Assembly (NCBI RefSeq): GCF_027257875.1
Contig: NZ_JAPVQY010000007.1
Coordinates: forward strand, 124,001 to 188,000
Direction: 5' to 3'
DNA from: Burkholderia sp. IMCC1007
Lineage (GTDB): Bacteria; Pseudomonadota; Gammaproteobacteria; Burkholderiales; Burkholderiaceae
Length of the DNA: 64,000 nt
The stretch's first letter is position 1. Every line of letters begins with the position of its first letter. The notes under the pieces were generated by a model. The model searched no databases, was not told where the DNA came from, and saw only the letters and a list, made by a program, of their open reading frames with translations. Position numbers and translations under genes: made by a program. Positions 18,657 through 28,256 of this stretch are shown here, piece by piece.

Positions 18657-19145
18657 TCGATGGCTTTACTTCGCGGCGTCACGCGCGGGTCATCACACAT
18701 CCAAGCGCAGCTGCCCTTGCATAGTGGTGTCAATTCCACAACCATTTGATGAACGTCGATAGTGCCGTCCGGCTGCTTTACGACCATTTCATCTGTAAAG
18801 GTCTTCTTGTCGATCAAGGTGTTTTCGGCGCGGATGCCAAGCTGCTGTAAATACGATTTCGCATTTTCGGCGCGTTCGTCTTTCAAATTGTCAACGTTTG
18901 CTTCATTGATATAGGCACCGGCAATTAAGATTGCTTGAATTGTCACATCAGGCCATTTTTTTTGCTTCAATAACGCTGCTTGCTATTGCTATTCTGTCTG
19001 AGTTTGAAAACTCGGTCGTGTTGAATGGAAATTGTACCTGTACTTCTTCGCCTATCGTACATGCAGTCGCCGCGCCGGGAAGAATTGCTATCAGCCCGAA
19101 AAGGCAAACCATAAAACCGGATTTGAGTGAAATTCTGCGCGTCAT
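18653..19145 (-). pseudogene. Small OmpA-like periplasmic protein split at an 8-A tract (frameshifted or phase-variable)
   Basis: Two overlapping frames are pieces of one protein. The first (19145 to 18948, 65 residues) has a signal peptide (FMVCLFGLIAILPGAATA) and an OmpA-like first strand (VQFPFNTTEFSNSDR), then stops soon after EAKK. The second (18970 to 18653) continues with KWPDVTIQAILIAGAYINEA and helix LKDERAENAKSYLQQLGI. The joint is a run of eight As (T run at 18956-18963). Removing one base would give a continuous protein of about 163 residues, paralogous to the next gene. It could be a true loss, a slippage-switched gene, or a sequencing slip. Confidence 0.7.
18956..18963. repeat. 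Homopolymer tract of eight T/A at the frame break
   Basis: Eight consecutive Ts on the plus strand lie exactly where the reading frame of the OmpA-like protein shifts. In a GC-rich genome such a run is rare and is a likely slippage site. Confidence 0.85.
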
Positions 19146-19756
19146 TTAATTATCTTGTCAAAGGTCGAGATGTATGCGCTGATGACGAGTGAAGAAAAAT
19201 ACGGACAATCGGCTCGCTCTTTTTCTGTCATAGGCTCGGAAAACCTCATGTGTGGACGAGCTATGAACGGTCGCCGGAAAGGATCGGCGTGTCTATCGGA
19301 CGAGTATGATTTTTAGTTTGGATTCCGACGAAAGACGAGATGCCTGACGATCAGCAATGTCGCGGAGAGGGGGGATCACTTGATCTCGGATCGCGCTGCA
19401 CTTTGCGCATGAGGCGCGACGACCCAACGTACGCATGCAAATGCAAGGTCACATGGTTGCGCATATCGCCGCGCCGGGCGACAGCGGACGACATCGCATG
19501 ATGGACGCGGAATTTCCGCTATAGGTAATTGCAGGATGCGGACAGGCAGCACTGTTCGCCGCAACGCCCCAGATCTCCGGCGAACGTGACGGAAGCGCAC
19601 GGGCAAACGGTGATTGGCCGCCACAGCGGCACTGTCGTCAGATGAAGTGGCTCGAGAGCACGAGCCGGACGCTAACGCTTCTGCATGGCGCATGCGACCA
19701 CGCGTGCAGCAGGTTCAAGGCCGCGTGATTTTTAACCGCGCCGCACCACCCACCCG
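19146..19756. other. Gene-free region between the low-GC patch and gbdR
   Basis: About 610 bases with no gene I can support. The first 250 bases are AT-rich and could hold the promoter of the OmpA-like pair. An open frame at 19376-19693 on the minus strand has an arginine/alanine-rich composition typical of shadow frames and is not called. Confidence 0.55.
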
Positions 19757-20782
19757 TCACGCATGAATCACCCGCGCAGGAAACCCCGCCCCCGCGCCCG
19801 CCGCACTCGGCGCGAGCGGGGCGACCTGCTTGCGGCGTTCGCGCGTCGGCGCAACGCCGAACGCATCGCGGTAGCTCTTGCTGAAGTGGCACGCCGACTG
19901 GAACCCGCACGCCATCGTGATATGCATGATCGACATGTCGGTCTGCAGCAGCAACTCGCGCGCGCGGCGCAGCCGCAGCGTCAGGTAATAGTGCGTGGGC
20001 GTCATCCCGAGATGCTCGCGGAACAGTCGCTGCAACTGACGCTGCGACATGTTCGCCAGCCGCGCGAGCTCTTCGCGCGACAGCGGCTCCTCGATGTTGT
20101 TCTCCATCAGCGAGATCACTTCGAACAACGACTTGTTCGCCGAGCCCAGACGCGCGACGAGCGGCATCCGTTGTTGCGCGCTCGTGTCGCGCACGTGTTC
20201 GACGATGAACTGCTCGGCGATCTGCGTGACGCGCGCGGTGCCCACGCGCGCGGCGATCAGGTTCAGCATCATGTCGAGCGGCGCGACGCCGCCCGTGCAC
20301 GTGATGCGGTCGCGATCGACCACGAACAGTTCCTTCAGGAAGCGCGTGTCCGGAAACTCTTCCTTCAGCGCCGACATGTTTTCCCAGTGGATCGCGCACG
20401 CATAGCCCGCGAGCAGCCCCGACTTCGCCAGCGCATAGGTGCCCGTGCACAGGCTGCCGAGCGGCATGCCCTGGCGCGCAAAACGGCGCAGGGTCGACAG
20501 GTGGGCAGGTGTCGTCGCGCGCTGCACGTCGACACCGCCGCAGACGAAGACGATATCCGGTTGCCCGACGCAGTCGGCCGGCCCCGTGTCGACCGTAAGA
20601 CCGTTGCTCGCCGTCACCGGGCCGCCGTCCGGGCTGATCACGGACCAGCGGTAGAGCGGCTGTCCGCTCAGGTAGTTCGCCATCCGAAGCACCTCGATCG
20701 CATTGGTGAACGCGATCATCGTGAAATTCGGTAAAGGCATGAACGCGAAGTGGGACAGCGACGCTGTGCGGTCGGGCGACAT
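19757..20782 (-). CDS. gbdR: GbdR, glycine betaine/dimethylglycine-responsive AraC-family activator with GATase-like domain
   Basis: A 341-residue activator. The N-terminal DJ-1/PfpI (GATase-1-like) sensor covers about residues 10-190 (FAFMPLPNFTMIAFTNAIEV, then PLGSLCTGTYALAKSGLL and TCTGGVAPLDMMLNLI). The C-terminal AraC double helix-turn-helix covers about 225-320 (SREELARLANMSQRQLQRLF, then MACGFQSACHFSKSYRDAFG). In Pseudomonas GbdR senses betaine and dimethylglycine and switches on gbc, dgc and sox genes. Here it is divergent from the glyA-dgc-gbc run, which strongly supports the same role. The intergenic region contains CCATACG direct repeats suited to an AraC-type activator. Confidence 0.92.
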   Translation of the reverse strand: MSPDRTASLSHFAFMPLPNFTMIAFTNAIEVLRMANYLSGQPLYRWSVISPDGGPVTASNGLTVDTGPADCVGQPDIVFVCGGVDVQRATTPAHLSTLRRFARQGMPLGSLCTGTYALAKSGLLAGYACAIHWENMSALKEEFPDTRFLKELFVVDRDRITCTGGVAPLDMMLNLIAARVGTARVTQIAEQFIVEHVRDTSAQQRMPLVARLGSANKSLFEVISLMENNIEEPLSREELARLANMSQRQLQRLFREHLGMTPTHYYLTLRLRRARELLLQTDMSIMHITMACGFQSACHFSKSYRDAFGVAPTRERRKQVAPLAPSAAGAGAGFPARVIHA

Positions 20783-21226
20783 GGGGGCGTTCCTTGAATC
20801 TCTAATAGCTTTCGGCCCGACGCACGGATCGGGCTGCCGTATTGTGTGAGCGAGCGCAACAAGCGTGCCATACGGCTAAACCCTAGCTCCATACGTTGTA
20901 TGGGCATCAGGTCGATGTTGCACTGCACCGTAAATGGGCCGCGCTGCACCCCGGGCGCGCGCCGCAGCACCGACGAAGTGCCTGTCCATAGGTGAACCGC
21001 GAGGGCCGGTTCGGTTGGTCATCCGAAAAAGCACGAGCGGTCACTTGTACAAAACGGACGTGCATGGCGGAAAAGGCAAAGAACGCGTCTAAATTCATCA
21101 ATCCGTCGAAAATCCGAACGACAAGAATAGAGCCGTCGGCAGCCTTGCTCTGGACTCGGTGGAAACCCAGGTACGGCGGGCCTCGAGCTTCGGTTTTCCG
21201 CCCTTCATTCTTGTCACGGACGCACT
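20783..21226. other. gbdR-glyA divergent regulatory region
   Basis: About 440 bases without a gene. It contains repeated CCATACG half-sites (20868-20874 and 20889-20895) and a CCATAC-GTT-GTATGG dyad, described separately. The glyA leader, from about 20985, shows no recognisable riboswitch. The Shine-Dalgarno signal before glyA is weak. Confidence 0.6.
20868..20903. promoter_or_regulatory. Candidate GbdR site: CCATACG direct repeats and dyad
   Basis: CCATACG occurs at 20868-20874 and 20889-20895, 21 bases apart or two helical turns, the spacing AraC-type proteins favour. The second copy is also the left arm of a perfect dyad CCATAC-GTT-GTATGG (20889-20903). The site is about 85 bases from the gbdR start and 325 from glyA. 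Assignment to GbdR is inference from position. Confidence 0.5.
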
Positions 21227-22501
21227 ATGTCGAACCCCCAGCCTTTCTTCTCGCAGCCCCTTGCCGAGCGCGATGCGCCGGTGCGCAGCGCCATCCTGAA
21301 GGAGCTCGAGCGCCAGCAGTCGCAAGTCGAGCTGATCGCGTCGGAAAACATCGTGTCGCGCGCGGTGCTGGAAGCCCAGGGTTCGGTGCTGACCAACAAG
21401 TATGCGGAAGGCTATCCGGGCAAGCGTTACTACGGCGGCTGCGAATTCGCGGACGAAGTCGAGGCGCTGGCGATCGAGCGCGTGAAGCAGATCTTCAACG
21501 CCGGCTACGCGAACGTGCAGCCGCACTCGGGCGCGCAGGCGAACGGCTCGGTAATGCTCGCGCTGGCCAAGCCGGGCGACACGGTGCTCGGCATGTCGCT
21601 GGACGCCGGCGGCCACCTGACGCACGGCGCGAAGCCGGCGCTGTCGGGCAAGTGGTTCAACGCGGTCCAGTACGGCGTGAACCGCGACACGCTGCGCATC
21701 GACTACGACCAGGTCGAAGCGCTGGCCCACGAGCACAAGCCGAACCTGATCATCGCCGGCTTCTCGGCGTACCCGCGCGCACTGGACTTCGCGCGCTTCC
21801 GTGCGATCGCCGACAGCGTCGGCGCGAAGCTGATGGTCGACATGGCGCACATCGCGGGCGTGATCGCCGCGGGCCGCCATGCGAACCCGGTCGAGCACGC
21901 GCACGTCGTCACATCTACCACGCACAAGACGCTGCGCGGCCCGCGCGGCGGCTTCGTGCTGACCAACGACGAAGAGATCGCGAAGAAGATCAACTCGGCG
22001 GTGTTCCCCGGCCTGCAGGGCGGCCCGCTGATGCACGTGATCGCCGGCAAGGCCGTCGCGTTCGGCGAAGTGCTGCATGCGGACTTCAAGGCCTACATCG
22101 ACAACGTGCTCGCGAACGCACAGGCGCTCGGCGAAGTGCTGAAGGCGGGCGGCGTGGATCTCGTCACCGGCGGCACCGACAACCACCTGCTGCTGGTCGA
22201 CCTGCGCCCGAAGGGCCTGAAGGGCGCGCCGGTCGAACAGGCGCTGGAGCGTGCGGGCATCACCTGCAACAAGAACGGCATCCCGTTCGACACCGAGAAG
22301 CCGACGGTCACGTCGGGCATTCGCCTCGGCACGCCGGCCGGCACGACGCGCGGCTTCGGCGTCGCGGAGTTCCGCGAAATCGGCCGCCTGATTCTCGAAG
22401 TGTTCGACGCGCTGCGCGCGAACCCGGAAGGCGACCCTGCGACCGAACAACGCGTGCGCCGCGAGATTTTCGCGCTTTGCGAGCGCTTCCCGATTTACTG
22501 A
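21227..22501 (+). CDS. glyA: Serine hydroxymethyltransferase
   Basis: A 424-residue pyridoxal-phosphate enzyme that interconverts glycine plus methylene-tetrahydrofolate with serine plus tetrahydrofolate. The lysine that binds the cofactor is in [15 protein letters not shown] (Lys234). Other signatures are [20 protein letters not shown] and [18 protein letters not shown]. The length is normal. As first gene of the betaine catabolic run, it would be the catabolic paralogue (glyA1 type) that removes glycine and the one-carbon unit formed at the end of the pathway. A housekeeping copy probably lies elsewhere. The ribosome site is weak (GGA 6 bases before the ATG). Confidence 0.96.
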   Translation: MSNPQPFFSQPLAERDAPVRSAILKELERQQSQVELIASENIVSRAVLEAQGSVLTNKYAEGYPGKRYYGGCEFADEVEALAIERVKQIFNAGYANVQPHSGAQANGSVMLALAKPGDTVLGMSLDAGGHLTHGAKPALSGKWFNAVQYGVNRDTLRIDYDQVEALAHEHKPNLIIAGFSAYPRALDFARFRAIADSVGAKLMVDMAHIAGVIAAGRHANPVEHAHVVTSTTHKTLRGPRGGFVLTNDEEIAKKINSAVFPGLQGGPLMHVIAGKAVAFGEVLHADFKAYIDNVLANAQALGEVLKAGGVDLVTGGTDNHLLLVDLRPKGLKGAPVEQALERAGITCNKNGIPFDTEKPTVTSGIRLGTPAGTTRGFGVAEFREIGRLILEVFDALRANPEGDPATEQRVRREIFALCERFPIY

Positions 22502-22544
22502 TCGACGACCCCCACAAAAGCAGAGACTGGAGCGAGAGGCAGAT

Positions 22545-23516
<972 letters not shown>

Positions 23517-23652
23517 GCGCGCGCCGAGCCGAACCGCCACAGCATTCAACACTAGAAAAATCGGGACGTGCCAGCGCTTGCCGCGCGGGCACGCGGACGA
23601 TGTCGCGCCTGCGCATGAGCCGCGCGGCCACTTTCCTCACGGAGTCACAACG

Positions 23653-24186
23653 ATGCAACCGCAACTGCCGATCAACGTCGATCCCGATACCGGCGTCTGG
23701 ACCACCGACGCGCTGCCGATGCTGTACGTGCCGCGTCACTTCTTCACGAACAACCACGTCGCGGTCGAGGAAGCGCTCGGCGCCGAAGCGTATGCGGAGA
23801 TCCTCTACAAGGCCGGCTACAAGTCCGCGTACCACTGGTGCGACAAGGAAGCAAAGCAGCACGGCCTGACCGGCATGGCCGTGTTCGAGCACTACCTGAA
23901 GCGCCTGTCGCAACGCGGCTGGGGCCTGTTCTCGATCATCGAAGCCGATCCGGCCAGCGCGCACGCACGGATCGAACTGCGCCACTCGTCGTTCGTGCTC
24001 CAGCAGCCGGGCAAGGAAGGCAAGCTCTGCTACATGTTCGCGGGCTGGTTCGCCGGCGCGATGGACTGGGTCAACGACACGACGCCGGAAGGCAAGGGCG
24101 CGCCGCGCTCGCAGTCGAAGGAAGTGCAGTGCGCGGCCGAGCACCACGATCACTGCGTCTTCGAAGTGTCGCCGATCGCGCACTGA
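23653..24186 (+). CDS. V4R-domain (4-vinyl reductase-like) protein of the betaine operon
   Basis: A 177-residue soluble protein similar to the small conserved gene that lies between the dipeptidase and dgcA in Pseudomonas. It has a V4R-like fold: YVPRHFFTNNHVAVEEALG, GYKSAYHWCDKEAKQHGL, FEHYLKRLSQRGWGLFSI and a C-terminal half with VQCAAEHHDHCVFEV. V4R domains bind small hydrophobic ligands or metal. The Cys/His-rich end could hold a metal. GGAG lies 8 bases before the ATG at 23653. A gap of 136 bases separates it from the dipeptidase gene. The function is unknown. Confidence 0.75.
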   Translation: MQPQLPINVDPDTGVWTTDALPMLYVPRHFFTNNHVAVEEALGAEAYAEILYKAGYKSAYHWCDKEAKQHGLTGMAVFEHYLKRLSQRGWGLFSIIEADPASAHARIELRHSSFVLQQPGKEGKLCYMFAGWFAGAMDWVNDTTPEGKGAPRSQSKEVQCAAEHHDHCVFEVSPIAH

Positions 24187-24260
24187 TGCACTGACGTCAC
24201 GACACTGCAATACAACAACACCCGCAACACGAGATATTCGAACGCCAGAGGTCGCCTGCG

Positions 24261-26324
24261 ATGCGTTATCCCCACCTGTTCAAACCCATGCAGCTGAACC
24301 AGTTGACGCTGCGCAACCGGATCGTCAGCACCGCGCACGCCGAGGTGTATGCCGAGCCGGGCGGCCTGCCGGGCGACCGCTATATCCGGTACTACGAAGA
24401 GAAGGCGAAGGGTGGCGTCGGCCTGGCGATCTGCGGCGGCTCGAGCCCCGTGTCGATCGACAGCCCGCAGGGCTGGTGGAAGTCGGTGAACCTGTCGAAC
24501 GACAAGATCATCGATCCGCTCACGCGCCTGGCCGATGCGATGCACAAGCACGGCGCGAAGATCATGATCCAGGCGACGCACATGGGCCGCCGCTCGTCGT
24601 TCCACGGCGAGCACTGGCCGCACCTGATGTCGCCGTCGGGCGTGCGCGAGCCGGTGCACCGCGGTAACGCGAAGATCATCGAGATCGAGGAAATCCGCCG
24701 CATCATCGGCGACTTCGCGGCGGCTGCGAAGCGCGTGAAGGCGGCCGGTATGGACGGCATCGAAATCTCCGCCGCGCACCAGCACCTGATCGATCAGTTC
24801 TGGAGCAAGCGTTCGAACCACCGCACCGACGAATGGGGCGGCAGCCTCGAGAACCGTCTGCGCTTCGGCATCGAGGTGCTGACGGCCGTGCGCGAGGCGG
24901 TGGGCAAGGACTTCTGCGTCGGCCTGCGCATGTGCGGCGACGAATTCCATGAAGACGGCCTCGACCACGAAGCGCTGAAGGAAATCGCGCAGGCGATGTC
25001 GGAAACGGGCCTGATCGACTACCTGAGCGTGGTCGGCTCGGGCGGCGACACGCACAACACGATCGCCAACTGCATGCCGCCGATGGCACTGCCGCCGGAG
25101 CCGTTTGTGCACCTCGCGGCCGGCATCAAGTCGGTGGTGAAGATTCCGGTCATGCACGCGCAGAGCATTCGCGACGCGGGCCAGGCCGAGCGCCTGCTCG
25201 CGAACGGCATGATCGACCTGGTCGGCATGACGCGCGCGCAGATCGCCGATCCGCACATGGTGATCAAGATCCGCGACGGCCGCGAAGACGAAATCAAGCA
25301 GTGCGTCGGCGCGAACTACTGCATCGACCGCCAGTACAACGGCCTCGACGTGCTGTGCATCCAGAACGCGGCGACGTCGCGCGAAGCGACGATGCCGCAC
25401 ATCATCGAGAAGTCGCGCGGTCCGAAGCGCAAGGTCGTGGTGGTCGGCGCGGGCCCGGCAGGGCTCGAGGCCGCACGCGTCGCGAAGCTGCGCGGCCACG
25501 ACGTCGTGCTGTTCGAGAAGAATGCGGAAGTGGGCGGCCAGGTGATGATCGCCGCGAAGGCGCCGCAGCGCGAACAGATGTCGGGGATCATCCGCTGGTT
25601 CGACATGGAAACCAAGCGCCTGGGCGTCGATCGCCGCCTCGGCGTGGCCGCCGACGAGAAGATGATCATGGCCGAGAAGCCGGACATCGTCGTGCTCGCC
25701 ACCGGCGGGTCGAGCTTCACGTGGCAGGTGCCGGCATGGGGCGTGGCCGAAGGGTTGGCCGTCAGCTCGTGGGACATCCTGACCGGCAAGGTCGAGCCGA
25801 AGCAGAACGTGCTGCTGTTCGACGGCGTGAGCACGCATGCGGGCGCGGGCGTGGCCGACTTCATGGCGAGCCGCGGCTCGAAGGTCGAGGTGGTGACGCC
25901 CGACGTGAAGGTGGCCGACGATTGCGGCGGCACGACGTTCCCGATCTTCTACCGCCGCCTGTACGCGCTCGGCGTGATCCCGACGCCGAACTATATGCTC
26001 GATCGCGTGTACGAAGAGGACGGCAAGAAGATCGCCGTGCTGCGCAACGAATACACCGAGGAGCTGGAAGAACGTGCGGTCGACCAGGTCGTGATCGAGA
26101 ACGGTTCGTCGCCGAACGACGAGCTGTACTGGAAGCTCAAGCCTGAATCGGTGAACCGCGGCCAGATCGATCCGCACACGCTGTTCGCGGCGGAGCCGCA
26201 GCCGTGCCTGTCGGAAGAACTCGGCAACGGCCGCTACCTGCTGTTCCGTGTCGGCGACTGCATCTCGATGCACAACGTCCACGGTGCGATCTACGACTCG
26301 CTGCGTCTCGTGAAGGATTTCTAA
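24261..26324 (+). CDS. dgcA: Dimethylglycine demethylase subunit DgcA
   Basis: A 687-residue flavoprotein that converts dimethylglycine to sarcosine and formaldehyde, working with DgcB and an electron-transfer flavoprotein. Residues 1 to about 340 form an old-yellow-enzyme FMN barrel (FKPMQLNQLTLRNRIVSTAH, then GMDGIEISAAHQHLIDQFWS). Residues about 390-680 carry FAD/NAD folds (VVVVGAGPAGLEAARVAKLR). Between them is a trimethylamine-dehydrogenase-like iron-sulfur segment, CVGANYCIDRQYNGLDVLC (Cys348, Cys354, Cys366), in which one cysteine of the usual four is Ala351. It lies 2 bases before dgcB. Confidence 0.93.
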   Translation: MRYPHLFKPMQLNQLTLRNRIVSTAHAEVYAEPGGLPGDRYIRYYEEKAKGGVGLAICGGSSPVSIDSPQGWWKSVNLSNDKIIDPLTRLADAMHKHGAKIMIQATHMGRRSSFHGEHWPHLMSPSGVREPVHRGNAKIIEIEEIRRIIGDFAAAAKRVKAAGMDGIEISAAHQHLIDQFWSKRSNHRTDEWGGSLENRLRFGIEVLTAVREAVGKDFCVGLRMCGDEFHEDGLDHEALKEIAQAMSETGLIDYLSVVGSGGDTHNTIANCMPPMALPPEPFVHLAAGIKSVVKIPVMHAQSIRDAGQAERLLANGMIDLVGMTRAQIADPHMVIKIRDGREDEIKQCVGANYCIDRQYNGLDVLCIQNAATSREATMPHIIEKSRGPKRKVVVVGAGPAGLEAARVAKLRGHDVVLFEKNAEVGGQVMIAAKAPQREQMSGIIRWFDMETKRLGVDRRLGVAADEKMIMAEKPDIVVLATGGSSFTWQVPAWGVAEGLAVSSWDILTGKVEPKQNVLLFDGVSTHAGAGVADFMASRGSKVEVVTPDVKVADDCGGTTFPIFYRRLYALGVIPTPNYMLDRVYEEDGKKIAVLRNEYTEELEERAVDQVVIENGSSPNDELYWKLKPESVNRGQIDPHTLFAAEPQPCLSEELGNGRYLLFRVGDCISMHNVHGAIYDSLRLVKDF

Positions 26325-26326
26325 AC

Positions 26327-28252
26327 ATGAATCCGGCTTTCCTCATTACCGCACTGCTGTGGCTGTCGGTGGCGGGGCTCGCGTTCGCGGTCGCGAAGCG
26401 CTCGTCCTACTGGCGTCTCGGGCGCGCCACCGCGCCCGGCTCGTTCGGCGTCGCGAACCTGTTCGCGATTCCGAAACGCTACTTCGTCGACCTGCACCAC
26501 GTCGTGGCTCGCGATCCGTACATCGCGAAGACCCACGTCGCGACGGCGGGCGGCGCGATCGCCGCGCTTGCGCTGGTGTTCGTCAACTACGGCCTCGCGA
26601 TCTACTCGCCGTGGCTCGACAAGCTGATCTTCCTCGCGGCGCTCGCGATGCTCGTCGGCGTGGTGTTCGTGTGGCGCCGCCGCGCGGCGAAGGACGTGCC
26701 CGCACGCCTGTCGCGCGGCCCGTGGAATGCGCTGCCGTGGCTGCTCGGTTCGTTCGCGCTCGGCCTCGTGCTGTTCATGGTGGTGCCGACGCGTGCGATG
26801 TCGGGCGGGTTCGCGGTGCTCTGCGCGCTGCTGATCGGCGCCGGCGCATTCACGATGACCGTCGGTGCCGCGAAGGGCGGCCCGATGAAGCATGCGATCG
26901 CCGGCCTGCTGCACCTCGCGTTCCACCCGCGCCAGGAGCGCTTCGCGGCCACCCGCGACGCGTTCACCGGTAACGGCACGGCCACGCCGCCGACCGCGCT
27001 GAAGCTGCCGGACATCGCGCACGAGGAGTACGGCGTCGCGAAGCCCGTCGAATTCCGCTGGAACCAGCTGCTGAGCTTCGACGCATGCGTGCAGTGCGGC
27101 AAGTGCGAAGCCGCGTGCCCCGCGTTCGCGTCGGGCCAGCCGCTGAACCCGAAGAAACTGATCCAGGATCTCGTCGTCGGGATGGCGGGCGGCACCGATG
27201 CCGCGTACGCCGGCAGCCCGACGCCGGGCCTCGCGGTCGGCCAGCATCGCGGCGAGCCGAACGGCCCGATCGTGTCCGGCCTGATCGAGGAGCAGACGTT
27301 GTGGTCGTGCACGACCTGCCGCGCGTGCGTGCAGGAGTGCCCGATGCTGATCGAGCACGTCGACGCGATCGTCGACATGCGCCGCAACCGCACGCTGGTG
27401 CACGGCACGGTGCCGGGCAAGGGCCAGGAAGTGCTCGCGAACCTGCGCGAGACCGGCACGATGGGCGGCTACGACACGGCCGCACGCTACGACTGGTCGG
27501 TCGACCTGAACGCGCCCGTCGCGCAACCCGGCAAGCCGGTCGACGTGCTGTTCGTCGCGGGCGAAGGCGCGTTCGACATGCGCTACCAGCGCACGCTGCG
27601 TGCGTTCGTCAAGGTGCTGAACAAGGCCGGCGTCGACTACGCGGTGCTCGGCTCGACCGAGACCGATACCGGCGACGTGGCCCGCCGCCTCGGCGACGAA
27701 GCGACGTTCCAGCAGATGGCGAAGCGCCTGATCGGCACGCTCGGCACGCTGTCGTACAAGCAGATCGTGACGGCCGACCCGCACGTGATGCACAGCCTGC
27801 GCAACGAATACCGCGCGCTCGGGCTGCGCGTGACGGTCAAGCATCACACGACGTACATGGCGGAGCTGGCCGACAGCGGCAAGATCGCGCCGAAGGCCGT
27901 CGAAGCGCTGCGCGAGAAGCGCACCACGTATCACGACCCGTGCTACCTCGGCCGCTACAACGGCGAAACGGAATCGCCGCGCAAGCTGCTGAAGACGATC
28001 GGCATCCAGGTCGTCGAGATGGAGCGCAACGGCATGCGCGGCCGCTGCTGCGGCGGTGGCGGCGGTGCGCCGCTGACCGACATCCCGGGCAAGCAGCGGA
28101 TTCCCGACATCCGTATCGCCGACGCGCGCGAGATCGGCGCGGACGTGGTCGCGGTCGGTTGCCCGAACTGCACGGCGATGCTCGAAGGCGTCGTGGGCCC
28201 GCGCCCCGACGTGCTCGACGTGGCCGAACTCGTTGCCGCTTCGCTGGAGTGA
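26327..28252 (+). CDS. dgcB: DgcB, membrane iron-sulfur electron-transfer subunit of dimethylglycine catabolism
   Basis: A 641-residue protein with about five N-terminal membrane helices (residues 1-190) and a cytoplasmic HdrD/GlpC-like part. Two [4Fe-4S] motifs are complete: CVQCGKCEAACP (Cys254-Cys264) and CTTCRACVQECP (Cys328-Cys338). Two CCG-type motifs follow (HDPCYLGRYN and RGRCCGGGGGAP, then CPNCTAML). It likely passes electrons from DgcA or the ETF toward quinone. The ATG lies 2 bases after the dgcA stop and etfA follows after 4 bases, so all belong to one transcript. Confidence 0.92.
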   Translation: MNPAFLITALLWLSVAGLAFAVAKRSSYWRLGRATAPGSFGVANLFAIPKRYFVDLHHVVARDPYIAKTHVATAGGAIAALALVFVNYGLAIYSPWLDKLIFLAALAMLVGVVFVWRRRAAKDVPARLSRGPWNALPWLLGSFALGLVLFMVVPTRAMSGGFAVLCALLIGAGAFTMTVGAAKGGPMKHAIAGLLHLAFHPRQERFAATRDAFTGNGTATPPTALKLPDIAHEEYGVAKPVEFRWNQLLSFDACVQCGKCEAACPAFASGQPLNPKKLIQDLVVGMAGGTDAAYAGSPTPGLAVGQHRGEPNGPIVSGLIEEQTLWSCTTCRACVQECPMLIEHVDAIVDMRRNRTLVHGTVPGKGQEVLANLRETGTMGGYDTAARYDWSVDLNAPVAQPGKPVDVLFVAGEGAFDMRYQRTLRAFVKVLNKAGVDYAVLGSTETDTGDVARRLGDEATFQQMAKRLIGTLGTLSYKQIVTADPHVMHSLRNEYRALGLRVTVKHHTTYMAELADSGKIAPKAVEALREKRTTYHDPCYLGRYNGETESPRKLLKTIGIQVVEMERNGMRGRCCGGGGGAPLTDIPGKQRIPDIRIADAREIGADVVAVGCPNCTAMLEGVVGPRPDVLDVAELVAASLE

Positions 28253-28256
28253 ATCG

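Noticed and set aside
19376-19693. 105-codon minus-strand frame before gbdR
   Set aside because: Composition is unlike neighbouring genes, with no ribosome site and no family likeness.
20985-21226. Possible glycine riboswitch in the glyA leader
   Set aside because: I could not find the paired glycine aptamer core. Glycine riboswitches usually precede gcv genes. A covariance-model search would settle it.
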